Shown: piece by piece, positions 11,401 to 23,171 of the stretch
How the letters are laid out: each line of letters opens with the position of its first letter
Numbering within the stretch: the first letter of the stretch is position 1
DNA from: Auanema rhodensis
Lineage: Eukaryota; Nematoda; Chromadorea; Rhabditida; Rhabditidae
Direction: 5' to 3'
Assembly (NCBI GenBank): GCA_964057225.1
Contig: OZ059898.1
Span: 17,275,267-17,339,266 of the forward strand
DNA length: 64,000 nt
The notes under the pieces: generated by a model
Databases searched by the model: none
Told to the model about the DNA's origin: nothing
What the model saw: only the letters and a program-made list of their open reading frames with translations
Translations under genes and position numbers: made by a program

Positions 11401-12640
11401 TTTACTTTTTGCTAAATTATTCTGAAATTTTTCGAAAAAATTTTTGTCAAAATGTTTTTGGAAGCAATGTTGAGTGTACATGGAAACTCAACATACACTA
11501 ATGCATCATTTTTCAAACGATCATAACTAATTTTTGTATTAAGCGTTTCTCAATGTAGTATAGTGCATTCGATGCGGATTTTTCAGCTGCGTCGATCTGT
11601 GTTATCAGATTTGCGCTAGCTTAAAAATGCACCGAGACATCAACTGATATAAGTTCACACTTATATCCTCGATTTTCACCCTGAAGAAATAATTTTTTCG
11701 TTGAATAACATTGTCCATCGTGTTTGCCTTGAAAAAAGGAATCTAAAAACATCTACTTTTTGCTAAATTATTTTGAAATTTTTCGAAAAAATTTTTGTCA
11801 AAATGTTTTTGGAAGCAATGTTGAGTGTACATGGAAACTCAACATACACTAATGCATTATTTTTCAAACGATCATAACTAATTTTTGAATTAAGCGTTTC
11901 TCAATGTAGTATAGTGCATTCGATGCGGATTTTTAAGCTGCGTCGATCTGTGTTATCAGATTTGCGCTAGCTTAAAAATGCACCGAGATATCAACTGATA
12001 TAAGTTCACACTTATATTCTCGATTTTCACCCTGAAGAATTAATTTTTTCGTTGAATAACATTGTCCATCGTCTTTGCCTTGAAAAAAGGAATCTAAAAA
12101 CATTTACTTTTTGCTAAATTATTCTGAAATTTTTCGAAAAAATTTTTGTCAAAATGTTTTTGGAAGCAATGTTGAGTGTACATGGAAACTCAACATACAC
12201 TAATGCATCATTTTTCAAACGATCATAACTAATTTTTGTATTAAGCGTTTCTCAATGTAGTATAGTGCATTCGATGCGGATTTTTAAGCTGCGTCGATCT
12301 GTGTTATCAGATTTGCGCTAGCTTAAAAATGCACCGAGACATCAACTGATATAAGTTCACACTTATATCCTCGATTTTCACCCTGAAGAAATAATTTTTT
12401 CGTTGAATAACATTGTCCATCGTGTTTGCCTTGAAAAAAGGAATCTAAAAACATCTACTTTTTGCTAAATTATTTTGAAATTTTTCGAAAAAATTTTTGT
12501 CAAAATGTTTTTGGAAGCAATGTTGAGTGTACATGGAAACTCAACATACACTAATGCATCATTTTTCAAACGATCATAACTAATTTTTGTATTAAGCGTT
12601 TCTCAATGTAGTATAGTGCATTCGATGCGGATTTTTAAGC
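8428..12640 (+). repeat. M25-M36: twelve-monomer block, copy 1 (4,213 bp)
   Basis: Landmarks in order are: TCGCAAT in M26-M28, an extra T in M27 (352 bp), the AAATTTTTCCTTG copy M30 (10,184), CTGTATTA in M31 (10,535), GCTGAATTATT in M32, and TTTCAGC at the end of M33. The same landmarks recur 4,213 bases further on through M47. The repeat distance is 12 x 351 + 1, the extra base being the T in M27 and its partner M39. The right-hand copy M36 is not matched at that offset by M48 but resembles M52. Confidence 0.9.
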
Positions 12641-15600
12641 TGCGTCGATCTGTGTTATCAGATTTGCGATAGCTTAAAAATGCACCGAGACATCAACTGA
12701 TATAAGTTCACACTTATATCCTCGATTTTCACCCTGAAGAAATAATTTTTTCGTTGAATAACATTGTCCATCGTCTTTGCCTTGAAAAAAGGAATCTAAA
12801 AACATCTACTTTTTGCTAAATTATTTTGAAATTTTTCGAAAAAATTTTTGTCAAAATGTTTTTGGAAGCAATGTTGAGTGTACATGGAAACTCAACATAC
12901 ACTAATGCATTATTTTTCAAACGATCATAACTAATTTTTGTATTAAGCGTTTCTCAATGTAGTATAGTGCATTCGATGCGGATTTTTAAGCTGCGTCGAT
13001 CTGTGTTATCAGATTTGCGCTAGCTTAAAAATGCACCGAGACATCAACTGATATAAGTTCACACTTATATCCTCGATTTTCACCCTGAAGAAATAATTTT
13101 TTCGTTGAATAACATTGTCCATCGTCTTTGCCTTGAAAAAAGGAATCTAAAAACATCTAATTTTTGCTAAATTATTCTGAAATTTTTCGAAAAAATTTTT
13201 GTCAAAATGTTTTTGGAAGCAATGTTGAGTGTACATGGAAACTCAACATACACTAATGCATCATTTTTCAAACGATCATAACTTATTTTTGTATTAAGCG
13301 TTTTGCAATGTAGTATAGTGCATTCGATGCGGATTTTTAAGCTGCGTCGATCTGTGTTATCAGATTTGCGCTAGCTTAAAAATGCACCGAGATATCAACT
13401 GATATAAGTTCACACTTATATCCTCGATTTTCACCCTGAAGAATTAATTTTTTTCGTTGAATAACATTGTCCATCGTCTTTGCCTTGAAAAAAGGAATCT
13501 AAAAACATCTAATTTTTGCTAAATTATTCTGAAATTTTTCGAAAAAATTTTTGTCAAAATGTTTTTGGAAGCAATGTTGAGTGTACATGGAAACTCAACA
13601 TACACTAATGCATCATTTTTCAAACGATCATAACTAATTTTTGTATTAAGCGTTTCGCAATGTAGTATAGTGCATTCGATGCGGATTTTTAAGCTGCGTC
13701 GATCTGTGTTATCAGATTTGCGCTAGCTTAAAAATGCACCGAGACATCAACTGATATAAGTTCACACTTATATCCTCGATTTTCACCCTGAAGAATTAAT
13801 TTTTTCGTTGAATAACATTGTCCATCGTCTTTGCCTTGAAAAAAGGAATCTAAAAACATCTACTTTTTGCTAAATTATTCTGAAATTTTTCGAAAAAATT
13901 TTTGTCAAAATGTTTTTGGAAGCAATGTTGAGTGTACATGGAAACTCAACATACACTAATGCATCATTTTTCAAACGATCATAACTAATTTTTGTATTAA
14001 GCGTTTCGCAATGTAGTATAGTGCATTCGATGCGGATTTTTAAGCTGCGTCGATCTGTGTTATCAGATTTGCGCTAGCTTAAAAATGCACCGAGATATCA
14101 ACTGATATAAGTTCACACTTATATCCTCGATTTTCACCCTGAAGAAATAATTTTTTCGTTGAATAACATTGTCCATCGTCTTTGCCTTGAAAAAAGGAAT
14201 CTAAAAACATCTACTTTTTGCTAAATTATTTTGAAATTTTTCGAAAAAATTTTTGTCAAAATGTTTTTGGAAGCAATGTTGAGTGTACATGGAAACTCAA
14301 CATACACTAATGCATCATTTTTCAAACGATCATAACTAATTTTTGTATTAAGCGTTTCTCAATGTAGTATAGTGCATTCGATGCGGATTTTTAAGCTGCG
14401 TCGATCTGTGTTATCAGATTTGCGCTAGCTTAAAAATGCACCGAGATATCAACTGATATAAGTTCACACTTATATCCTCGATTTTCACCCTGAAGATTTA
14501 AATTTTTCCTTGAATAACATTGTCCATCGTCTTTGCCTTGAAAAAAGGAATCTAAAAACATTTACTTTTTGCTAAATTATTTTGAAATTTTTCGAAAAAA
14601 TTTTTGTCAAAATGTTTTTGGAAGCAATGTTGAGTGTACATGGAAACTCAACATACACTAATGCATCATTTTTCAAACGATCATAACTAATTTTTGTATT
14701 AAGCGTTTCTCAATGTAGTATAGTGCATTCGATGCGGATTTTTAAGCTGCGTCGATCTGTATTATCAGATTTGCGCTAGCTTAAAAATGCACCGAGACAT
14801 CAACTGATATAAGTTCACACTTATATCCTCGATTTTCACCCTGAAGAATTAATTTTTTCGTTGAATAACATTGTCCATCGTCTTTGCCTTGAAAAAAGGA
14901 ATCTAAAAACATCTAATTTTTGCTAAATTATTCTGAAATTTTTCGAAAAAATTTTTGTCAAAATGTTTTTGGAAGCAATGTTGAGTGTACATGGAAACTC
15001 AACATACACTAATGCACCATTTTTCAAACGATCATAACTAATTTTTGTATTAAGCGTTTCTCAATGTAGTATAGTGCATTCGATGCGGATTTTTAAGCTG
15101 CGTCGATCTGTGTTATCAGATTTGCGCTAGCTTAAAAATGCACCGAGATATCAACTGATATAAGTTCACACTTATATCCTCGATTTTCACCCTGAAGAAT
15201 TAATTTTTTCGTTGAATAACATTGTCCATCGTCTTTGCCTTGAAAAAAGGAATCTAAAAACATCTACTTTTTGCTGAATTATTTTGAAATTTTTCGAAAA
15301 AATTTTTGTCAAAATGTTTTTGGAAGCAATGTTGAGTGTACATGGAAACTCAACATACACTAATGCATTATTTTTCAAACGATCATAACTAATTTTTGAA
15401 TTAAGCGTTTCTCAATGTAGTATAGTGCATTCGATGCGGATTTTTAAGCTGCGTCGATCTGTGTTATCAGATTTGCGCTAGCTTAAAAATGCACCGAGAT
15501 ATCAACTGATATAAGTTCACACTTATATTCTCGATTTTCACCCTGAAGAATTAATTTTTTCGTTGAATAACATTGTCCATCGTCTTTGCCTTGAAAAAAG

Positions 15601-16502
15601 GAATCTAAAAACATTTACTTTTTGCTAAATTATTCTGAAATTTTTCGAAAAAATTTTTGTCAAAATGTTTTTGGAAGCAATGTTGAGTGTACATGGAAAC
15701 TCAACATACACTAATGCATCATTTTTCAAACGATCATAACTAATTTTTGTATTAAGCGTTTCTCAATGTAGTATAGTGCATTCGATGCGGATTTTTCAGC
15801 TGCGTCGATCTGTGTTATCAGATTTGCGCTAGCTTAAAAATGCACCGAGACATCAACTGATATAAGTTCACACTTATATCCTCGATTTTCACCCTGAAGA
15901 AATAATTTTTTCGTTGAATAACATTGTCCATCGTGTTTGCCTTGAAAAAAGGAATCTAAAAACATCTACTTTTTGCTAAATTATTTTGAAATTTTTCGAA
16001 AAAATTTTTGTCAAAATGTTTTTGGAAGCAATGTTGAGTGTACATGGAAACTCAACATACACTAATGCATTATTTTTCAAACGATCATAACTAATTTTTG
16101 AATTAAGCGTTTCTCAATGTAGTATAGTGCATTCGATGCGGATTTTTAAGCTGCGTCGATCTGTGTTATCAGATTTGCGCTAGCTTAAAAATGCACCGAG
16201 ATATCAACTGATATAAGTTCACACTTATATTCTCGATTTTCACCCTGAAGAATTAATTTTTTCGTTGAATAACATTGTCCATCGTCTTTGCCTTGAAAAA
16301 AGGAATCTAAAAACATTTACTTTTTGCTAAATTATTCTGAAATTTTTCGAAAAAATTTTTGTCAAAATGTTTTTGGAAGCAATGTTGAGTGTACATGGAA
16401 ACTCAACATACACTAATGCATCATTTTTCAAACGATCATAACTAATTTTTGTATTAAGCGTTTCTCAATGTAGTATAGTGCATTCGATGCGGATTTTTAA
16501 GC
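12641..16502 (+). repeat. M37-M47: twelve-monomer block, copy 2 (offset 4,213)
   Basis: Copies M37-M47 repeat the order of M25-M35. Shared private markers include CCTTG at 14,507, CTGTATTA at 14,748, GCTGAATT near 15,275 and TTTCAGC at about 15,796. Differences are few: GCGATAGC in M37, and CTTATTTTT with TTTTGCAAT in M38. The near identity implies a recent tandem duplication, followed by a second, smaller event at its right end. Confidence 0.9.
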
Positions 16503-17906
16503 TGCGTCGATCTGTGTTATCAGATTTGCGCTAGCTTAAAAATGCACCGAGATATCAACTGATATAAGTTCACACTTATATCCTCGATTTTCACCCTGAA
16601 GAATTAATTTTTTCGTTGAATAACATTGTCCATCGTCTTTGCCTTGAAAAAAGGAATCTAAAAACATCTACTTTTTGCTGAATTATTTTGAAATTTTTCG
16701 AAAAAATTTTTGTCAAAATGTTTTTGGAAGCAATGTTGAGTGTACATGGAAACTCAACATACACTAATGCATTATTTTTCAAACGATCATAACTAATTTT
16801 TGAATTAAGCGTTTCTCAATGTAGTATAGTGCATTCGATGCGGATTTTTAAGCTGCGTCGATCTGTGTTATCAGATTTGCGCTAGCTTAAAAATGCACCG
16901 AGATATCAACTGATATAAGTTCACACTTATATTCTCGATTTTCACCCTGAAGAATTAATTTTTTCGTTGAATAACATTGTCCATCGTCTTTGCCTTGAAA
17001 AAAGGAATCTAAAAACATTTACTTTCTGCTAAATTATTCTGAAATTTTTCGAAAAAATTTTTGTCAAAATGTTTTTGGAAGCAATGTTGAGTGTACATGG
17101 AAACTCAACATACACTAATGCATCATTTTTCAAACGATCATAACTAATTTTTGTATTAAGCGTTTCTCAATGTAGTATAGTGCATTCGATGCGGATTTTT
17201 CAGCTGCGTCGATCTGTGTTATCAGATTTGCGCTAGCTTAAAAATGCACCGAGACATCAACTGATATAAGTTCACACTTATATCCTCGATTTTCACCCTG
17301 AAGAAATAATTTTTTCGTTGAATAACATTGTCCATCGTGTTTGCCTTGAAAAAAGGAATCTAAAAACATCTACTTTTTGCTAAATTATTTTGAAATTTTT
17401 CGAAAAAATTTTTGTCAAAATGTTTTTGGAAGCAATGTTGAGTGTACATGGAAACTCAACATACACTAATGCATTATTTTTCAAACGATCATAACTAATT
17501 TTTGAATTAAGCGTTTCTCAATGTAGTATAGTGCATTCGATGCGGATTTTTAAGCTGCGTCGATCTGTGTTATCAGATTTGCGCTAGCTTAAAAATGCAC
17601 CGAGATATCAACTGATATAAGTTCACACTTATATTCTCGATTTTCACCCTGAAGAATTAATTTTTTCGTTGAATAACATTGTCCATCGTCTTTGCCTTGA
17701 AAAAAGGAATCTAAAAACATTTACTTTTTGCTAAATTATTCTGAAATTTTTCGAAAAAATTTTTGTCAAAATGTTTTTGGAAGCAATGTTGAGTGTACAT
17801 GGAAACTCAACATACACTAATGCATCATTTTTCAAACGATCATAACTAATTTTTGTATTAAGCGTTTCTCAATGTAGTATAGTGCATTCGATGCGGATTT
17901 TTAAGC
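15099..17906 (+). repeat. M44-M51: four-monomer block repeated twice (1,404 bp each)
   Basis: M44-M47 (15,099-16,502) and M48-M51 (16,503-17,906) share the order GCTGAATT/GAATT, TATTC with TTTCAGC, GTGTTT/GAATT, TATTC with TTTAAGC. One visible difference is TTTCTGCT in M49 (near 17,025). This event is nested inside copy 2 of the twelve-monomer block, because copy 1 has only a single instance (M32-M35). Confidence 0.9.
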
Positions 17907-20900
17907 TGCGTCGATCTGTGTTATCAGATTTGCGCTAGCTTAAAAATGCACCGAGACATCAACTGATATAAGTTCACACTTATATCCTCGATTTTCACCC
18001 TGAAGAAATAATTTTTTCGTTGAATAACATTGTCCATCGTGTTTGCCTTGAAAAAAGGAATCTAAAAACATCTACTTTTTGCTAAATTATTTTGAAATTT
18101 TTCGAAAAAATTTTTGTCAAAATGTTTTTGGAAGCAATGTTGAGTGTACATGGAAACTCAACATACACTAATGCATCATTTTTCAAACGATCATAACTAA
18201 TTTTTGTATTAAGCGTTTCTCAATGTAGTATAGTGCATTCGATGCGGATTTTTAAGCTGCGTCGATCTGTGTTATCAGATTTGCGCTAGCTTAAAAATGC
18301 ACCGAGACATCAACTGATATAAGTTCACACTTATATCCTCGATTTTCACCCTGAAGAAATAATTTTTTCGTTGAATAACATTGTCCATCGTCTTTGCCTT
18401 GAAAAAAGGAATCTAAAAACATCTACTTTTTGCTAAATTATTTTGAAATTTTTCGAAAAAATTTTTGTCAAAATGTTTTTGGAAGCAATGTTGAGTGTAC
18501 ATGGAAACTCAACATACACTAATGCATCATTTTTCAAACGATCATAACTAATTTTTGTATTAAGCGTTTCTCAATGTAGTATAGTGCATTCGATGCGGAT
18601 TTTTAAGCTGCGTCGATCTGTGTTATCAGATTTGCGCTAGCTTAAAAATGCACCGAGACATCAACTGATATAAGTTCACACTTATATCCTCGATTTTCAC
18701 CCTGAAGAAATAATTTTTTCGTTGAATAACATTGTCCATCGTCTTTGCCTTGAAATAAGGAATCTAAAAACATCTACTTTTTGCTAAATTATTTTGAAAT
18801 TTTTCGAAAAAATTTTTGTCAAAATGTTTTTGGAAGCAATGTTGAGTGTACATGGAAACTCAACATACACTAATGCATCATTTTTCAAACGATCATAACT
18901 AATTTTTGTATTAAGCGTTTCTCAATGTAGTATAGTGCATTCGATGCGGATTTTTAAGCTGCGTCGATCTGTGTTATCAGATTTGCGCTAGCTTAAAAAT
19001 GCACCGAGACATCAACTGATATAAGTTCACACTTATATCCTCGATTTTCACCCTGAAGAAATAATTTTTTCGTTGAATAACATTGTCCATCGTCTTTGCC
19101 TTGAAAAAAGGAATCTAAAAACATCTACTTTTTGCTAAATTATTTTGAAATTTTTCGAAAAAATTTTTGTCAAAATGTTTTTGGAAGCAATGTTGAGTGT
19201 ACATGGAAACTCAACATACACTAATGCATCATTTTTCAAACGATCATAACTAATTTTTGTATTAAGCGTTTCTCAATGTAGTGTAGTGCATTCGATGCGG
19301 ATTTTTAAGCTGCGTCGATCTGTGTTATCAGATTTGCGCTAGCTTAAAAATGCACCGAGACATCAACTGATATAAGTTCACACTTATATCCTCGATTTTC
19401 ACCCTGAAGAAATAATTTTTTCGTTGAATAACATTGTCCATCGTCTTTGCCTTGAAAAAAGGAATCTAAAAACATCTACTTTTTGCTAAATTATTTTGAA
19501 ATTTTTCGAAAAAATTTTTGTCAAAATGTTTTTGGAAGCAATGTTGAGTGTACATGGAAACTCAACATACACTAATGCATCATTTTTCAAACGATCATAA
19601 CTAATTTTTGTATTAAGCGTTTCTCAATGTAGTGTAGTGCATTCGATGCGGATTTTTAAGCTGCGTCGATCTGTGTTATCAGATTTGCGCTAGCTTAAAA
19701 ATGCACCGAGACATCAACTGATATAAGTTCACACTTATATCCTCGATTTTCACCCTGAAGAAATAATTTTTTCGTTGAATAACATTGTCCATCGTCTTTG
19801 CCTTGAAAAAAGGAATCTAAAAACATCTACTTTTTGCTAAATTATTTTGAAATTTTTCGAAAAAATTTTTGTCAAAATGTTTTTGGAAGCAATGTTGAGT
19901 GTACATGGAAACTCAACATACACTAATGCATCATTTTTCAAACGATCATAACTAATTTTTGTATTAAGCGTTTCTCAATGTAGTATAGTGCATTCGATGC
20001 GGATTTTTAAGCTGCGTCGATCTGTGTTATCAGATTTGCGCTAGCTTAAAAATGCACCGAGACATCAACTGATATAAGTTCACACTTATATCCTCGATTT
20101 TCACCCTGAAGAAATTATTTTTTCGTTGAATAACATTGTCCATCGTCTTTGCCTTGAAAAAAGGAATCTAAAAACATCTACTTTTTGCTAAATTATTTTG
20201 AAATTTTTCGAAAAAATTTTTGTCAAAATGTTTTTGGAAGCAATGTTGAGTGTACATGGAAACTCAACATACACTAATGCATCATTTTTCAAACGATCAT
20301 AACTAATTTTTGTATTAAGCGTTTCTCAATGTAGTATAGTGCATTCGATGCGGATTTTTAAGCTGCGTCGATCTGTGTTATCAGATTTGCGCTAGCTTAA
20401 AAATGCACCGAGACATCAACTGATATAAGTTCACACTTATATCCTCGATTTTCACCCTGAAGAAATAATTTTTTCGTTGAATAACATTGTCCATCGTCTT
20501 TGCCTTGAAAAAAGGAATCTAAAAACATCTACTTTTTGCTAAATTATTTTGAAATTTTTCGAAAAAATTTTTGTCAAAATGTTTTTGGAAGCAATGTTGA
20601 GTGTACATGGAAACTCAACATACACTAATGCATCATTTTTCAAACGATCATAACTAATTTTTGTATTAAGCGTTTCTCAATGTAGTATAGTGCATTCGAT
20701 GCGGATTTTTAAGCTGCGTCGATCTGTGTTATCAGATTTGCGCTAGCTTAAAAATGCACCGAGACATCAACTGATATAAGTTCACACTTATATCCTCGAT
20801 TTTCACCCTGAAGAAATAATTTTTTCGTTGAATAACATTGTCCATCGTCTTTGCCTTGAAAAAAGGAATCTAAAAACATCTACTTTTTGCTAAATTATTC

Positions 20901-21065
20901 TGAAATTTTTCGAAAAAATTTTTGTCAAAATGTTTTTGGAAGCAATGTTGAGTGTACATGGAAACTCAACATACACTAATGCATCATTTTTCAAACGATC
21001 ATAACTAATTTTTGTATTAAGCGTTTCTCAATGTAGTGTAGTGCATTCGATGCGGATTTTTAAGC
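17907..21065 (+). repeat. M52-M60: second homogenised run
   Basis: Nine near-identical copies of the subtype seen at 1,054-4,914 (C51, AAATAAT, CTAC, GCATCA). Scattered markers are GTGTTT in M52, GAAATAAGG in M54, TAGTGTAG in M55, M56 and M60, GAAATTATT in M58, and ATTCTG in M60. Sharing of TAGTGTAG by non-adjacent copies shows local spread of new variants. Confidence 0.85.
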
Positions 21066-22118
21066 TGCGTCGATCTGTGTTATCAGATTTGCGCTAGCTT
21101 AAAAATGCACCGAGACATCAACTGATATAAGTTCACACTTATATCCTCGATTTTCACCCTGAAGAAATAATTTTTTCGTTGAATAACATTGTCCATCGTC
21201 TTTGCCTTGAAAAAAGAAATCTAAAAACATCTACTTTTTGCTAAATTATTTTGAAATTTTTCGAAAAAATTTTTGTCAAAATGTTTTTGGAAGCAATGTT
21301 GAGTGTACATGGAAACTCAACATACACTAATGCATTATTTTTCAAACGATCATAACTAATTTTTGAATTATGCGTTTCTCAATGTAGTATAGTGCATTCG
21401 ATGCGGATTTTTAAGCTGCGTCGATCTGTGTTATCAGATTTGCGCTAGCTTAAAAATGCACCGAGATATCAACTGATATAAGTTCACACTTATATTCTCG
21501 ATTTTCACCCTGAAGAATTAATTTTTTCGTTGAATAACATTGTCCATCGTCTTTGCCTTGAAAAAAGGAATCTAAAAACATTTACTTTTTGCTAAATTAT
21601 TCTGAAATTTTTCGAAAAAATTTTTGTCAAAATGTTTTTGGAAGCAATGTTGAGTGTACATGGAAACTCAACATACACTAATGCATCATTTTTCAAACGA
21701 TCATAACTAATTTTTGTATTAAGCGTTTCTCAATGTAGTATAGTGCATTCGATGCGGATTTTTAAGCTGCGTCGATCTGTGTTATCAGATTTGCGCTAGC
21801 TTAAAAATGCACCGAGACATCAACTGATATAAGTTCACACTTATATCCTCGATTTTCACCCTGAAGAAATAATTTTTTCGTTGAATAACATTGTCCATCG
21901 TGTTTGCCTTGAAAAAAGGAATCTAAAAACATCTACTTTTTGCTAAATTATTTTGAAATTTTTCGAAAAAATTTTTGTCAAAATGTTTTTGGAAGCAATG
22001 TTGAGTGTACATGGAAACTCAACATACACTAATGCATCATTTTTCAAACGATCATAACTAATTTTTGTATTAAGCGTTTCTCAATGTAGTATAGTGCATT
22101 CGATGCGGATTTTTAAGC
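21066..22118 (+). repeat. M61-M63: three-monomer block, copy 1 (1,053 bp)
   Basis: Order: AAAGAAATC with GCATTA and GAATTATGCG (M61), TATTC with TTTAC (M62), GTGTTT with GCATCA (M63). The private GAATTATGCG of M61 recurs in M64 exactly 1,053 bases away, marking a trimer duplication. Confidence 0.85.
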
Positions 22119-23171
22119 TGCGTCGATCTGTGTTATCAGATTTGCGCTAGCTTAAAAATGCACCGAGACATCAACTGATATAAGTTCACACTTATATCCT
22201 CGATTTTCACCCTGAAGAAATAATTTTTTCGTTGAATAACATTGTCCATCGTCTTTGCCTTGAAAAAAGAAATCTAAAAACATCTACTTTTTGCTAAATT
22301 ATTTTGAAATTTTTCGAAAAAATTTTTGTCAAAATGTTTTTGGAAGCAATGTTGAGTGTACATGGAAACTCAACATACACTAATGCATTATTTTTCAAAC
22401 GATCATAACTAATTTTTGAATTATGCGTTTCTCAATGTAGTATAGTGCATTCGATGCGGATTTTTAAGCTGCGTCGATCTGTGTTATCAGATTTGCGCTA
22501 GCTTAAAAATGCACCGAGATATCAACTGATATAAGTTCACACTTATATTCTCGATTTTCACCCTGAAGAAATAATTTTTTCGTTGAATAACATTGTCCAT
22601 CGTTTTTGCCTTGAAAAAAGGAATCTAAAAACATCTACTTTTTGCTAAATTATTCTGAACTTTTTCGAAAAAATTTTTGTCAAAATGTTTTTGGAAGCAA
22701 TGTTGAGTGTACATGGAAACTCAACATACACTAATGCATCATTTTTCAAACGATCATAACTAATTTTTGTATTAAGCGTTTCTCAATGTAGTATAGTGCA
22801 TTCGATGCGGATTTGTAAGCTGCGTCGATCTGTGTTATCAGATTTGCGCTAGCTTAAAAATGCACCGAGACATCAACTGATATAAGTTCACACTTATATC
22901 CTCGATTTTCACCCTGAAGAAATAATTTTTTCGTTGAATAACATTGTCCATCGTGTTTGCCTTGAAAAAAGGAATCTAAAAACATCTACTTTTTGCTAAA
23001 TTATTTTGAAATTTTTCGAAAAAATTTTTGTCAAAATGTTTTTGGAAGCAATGTTGAGTGTACATGGAAACTCAACATACACTAATGCATCATTTTTCAA
23101 ACGATCATAACTAATTTTTGTATTAAGCGTTTCTCAATGTAGTATAGTGCATTCGATGCGGATTTTTAAGC
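22119..23171 (+). repeat. M64-M66: three-monomer block, copy 2
   Basis: M64 matches M61 including GAATTATGCG, and M66 matches M63. The middle copy M65 keeps TATTC but has AAATAAT, GTTTTTGCC, GAACTTTT and GATTTGTAAGC, so it has diverged or been partly replaced. Confidence 0.8.
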
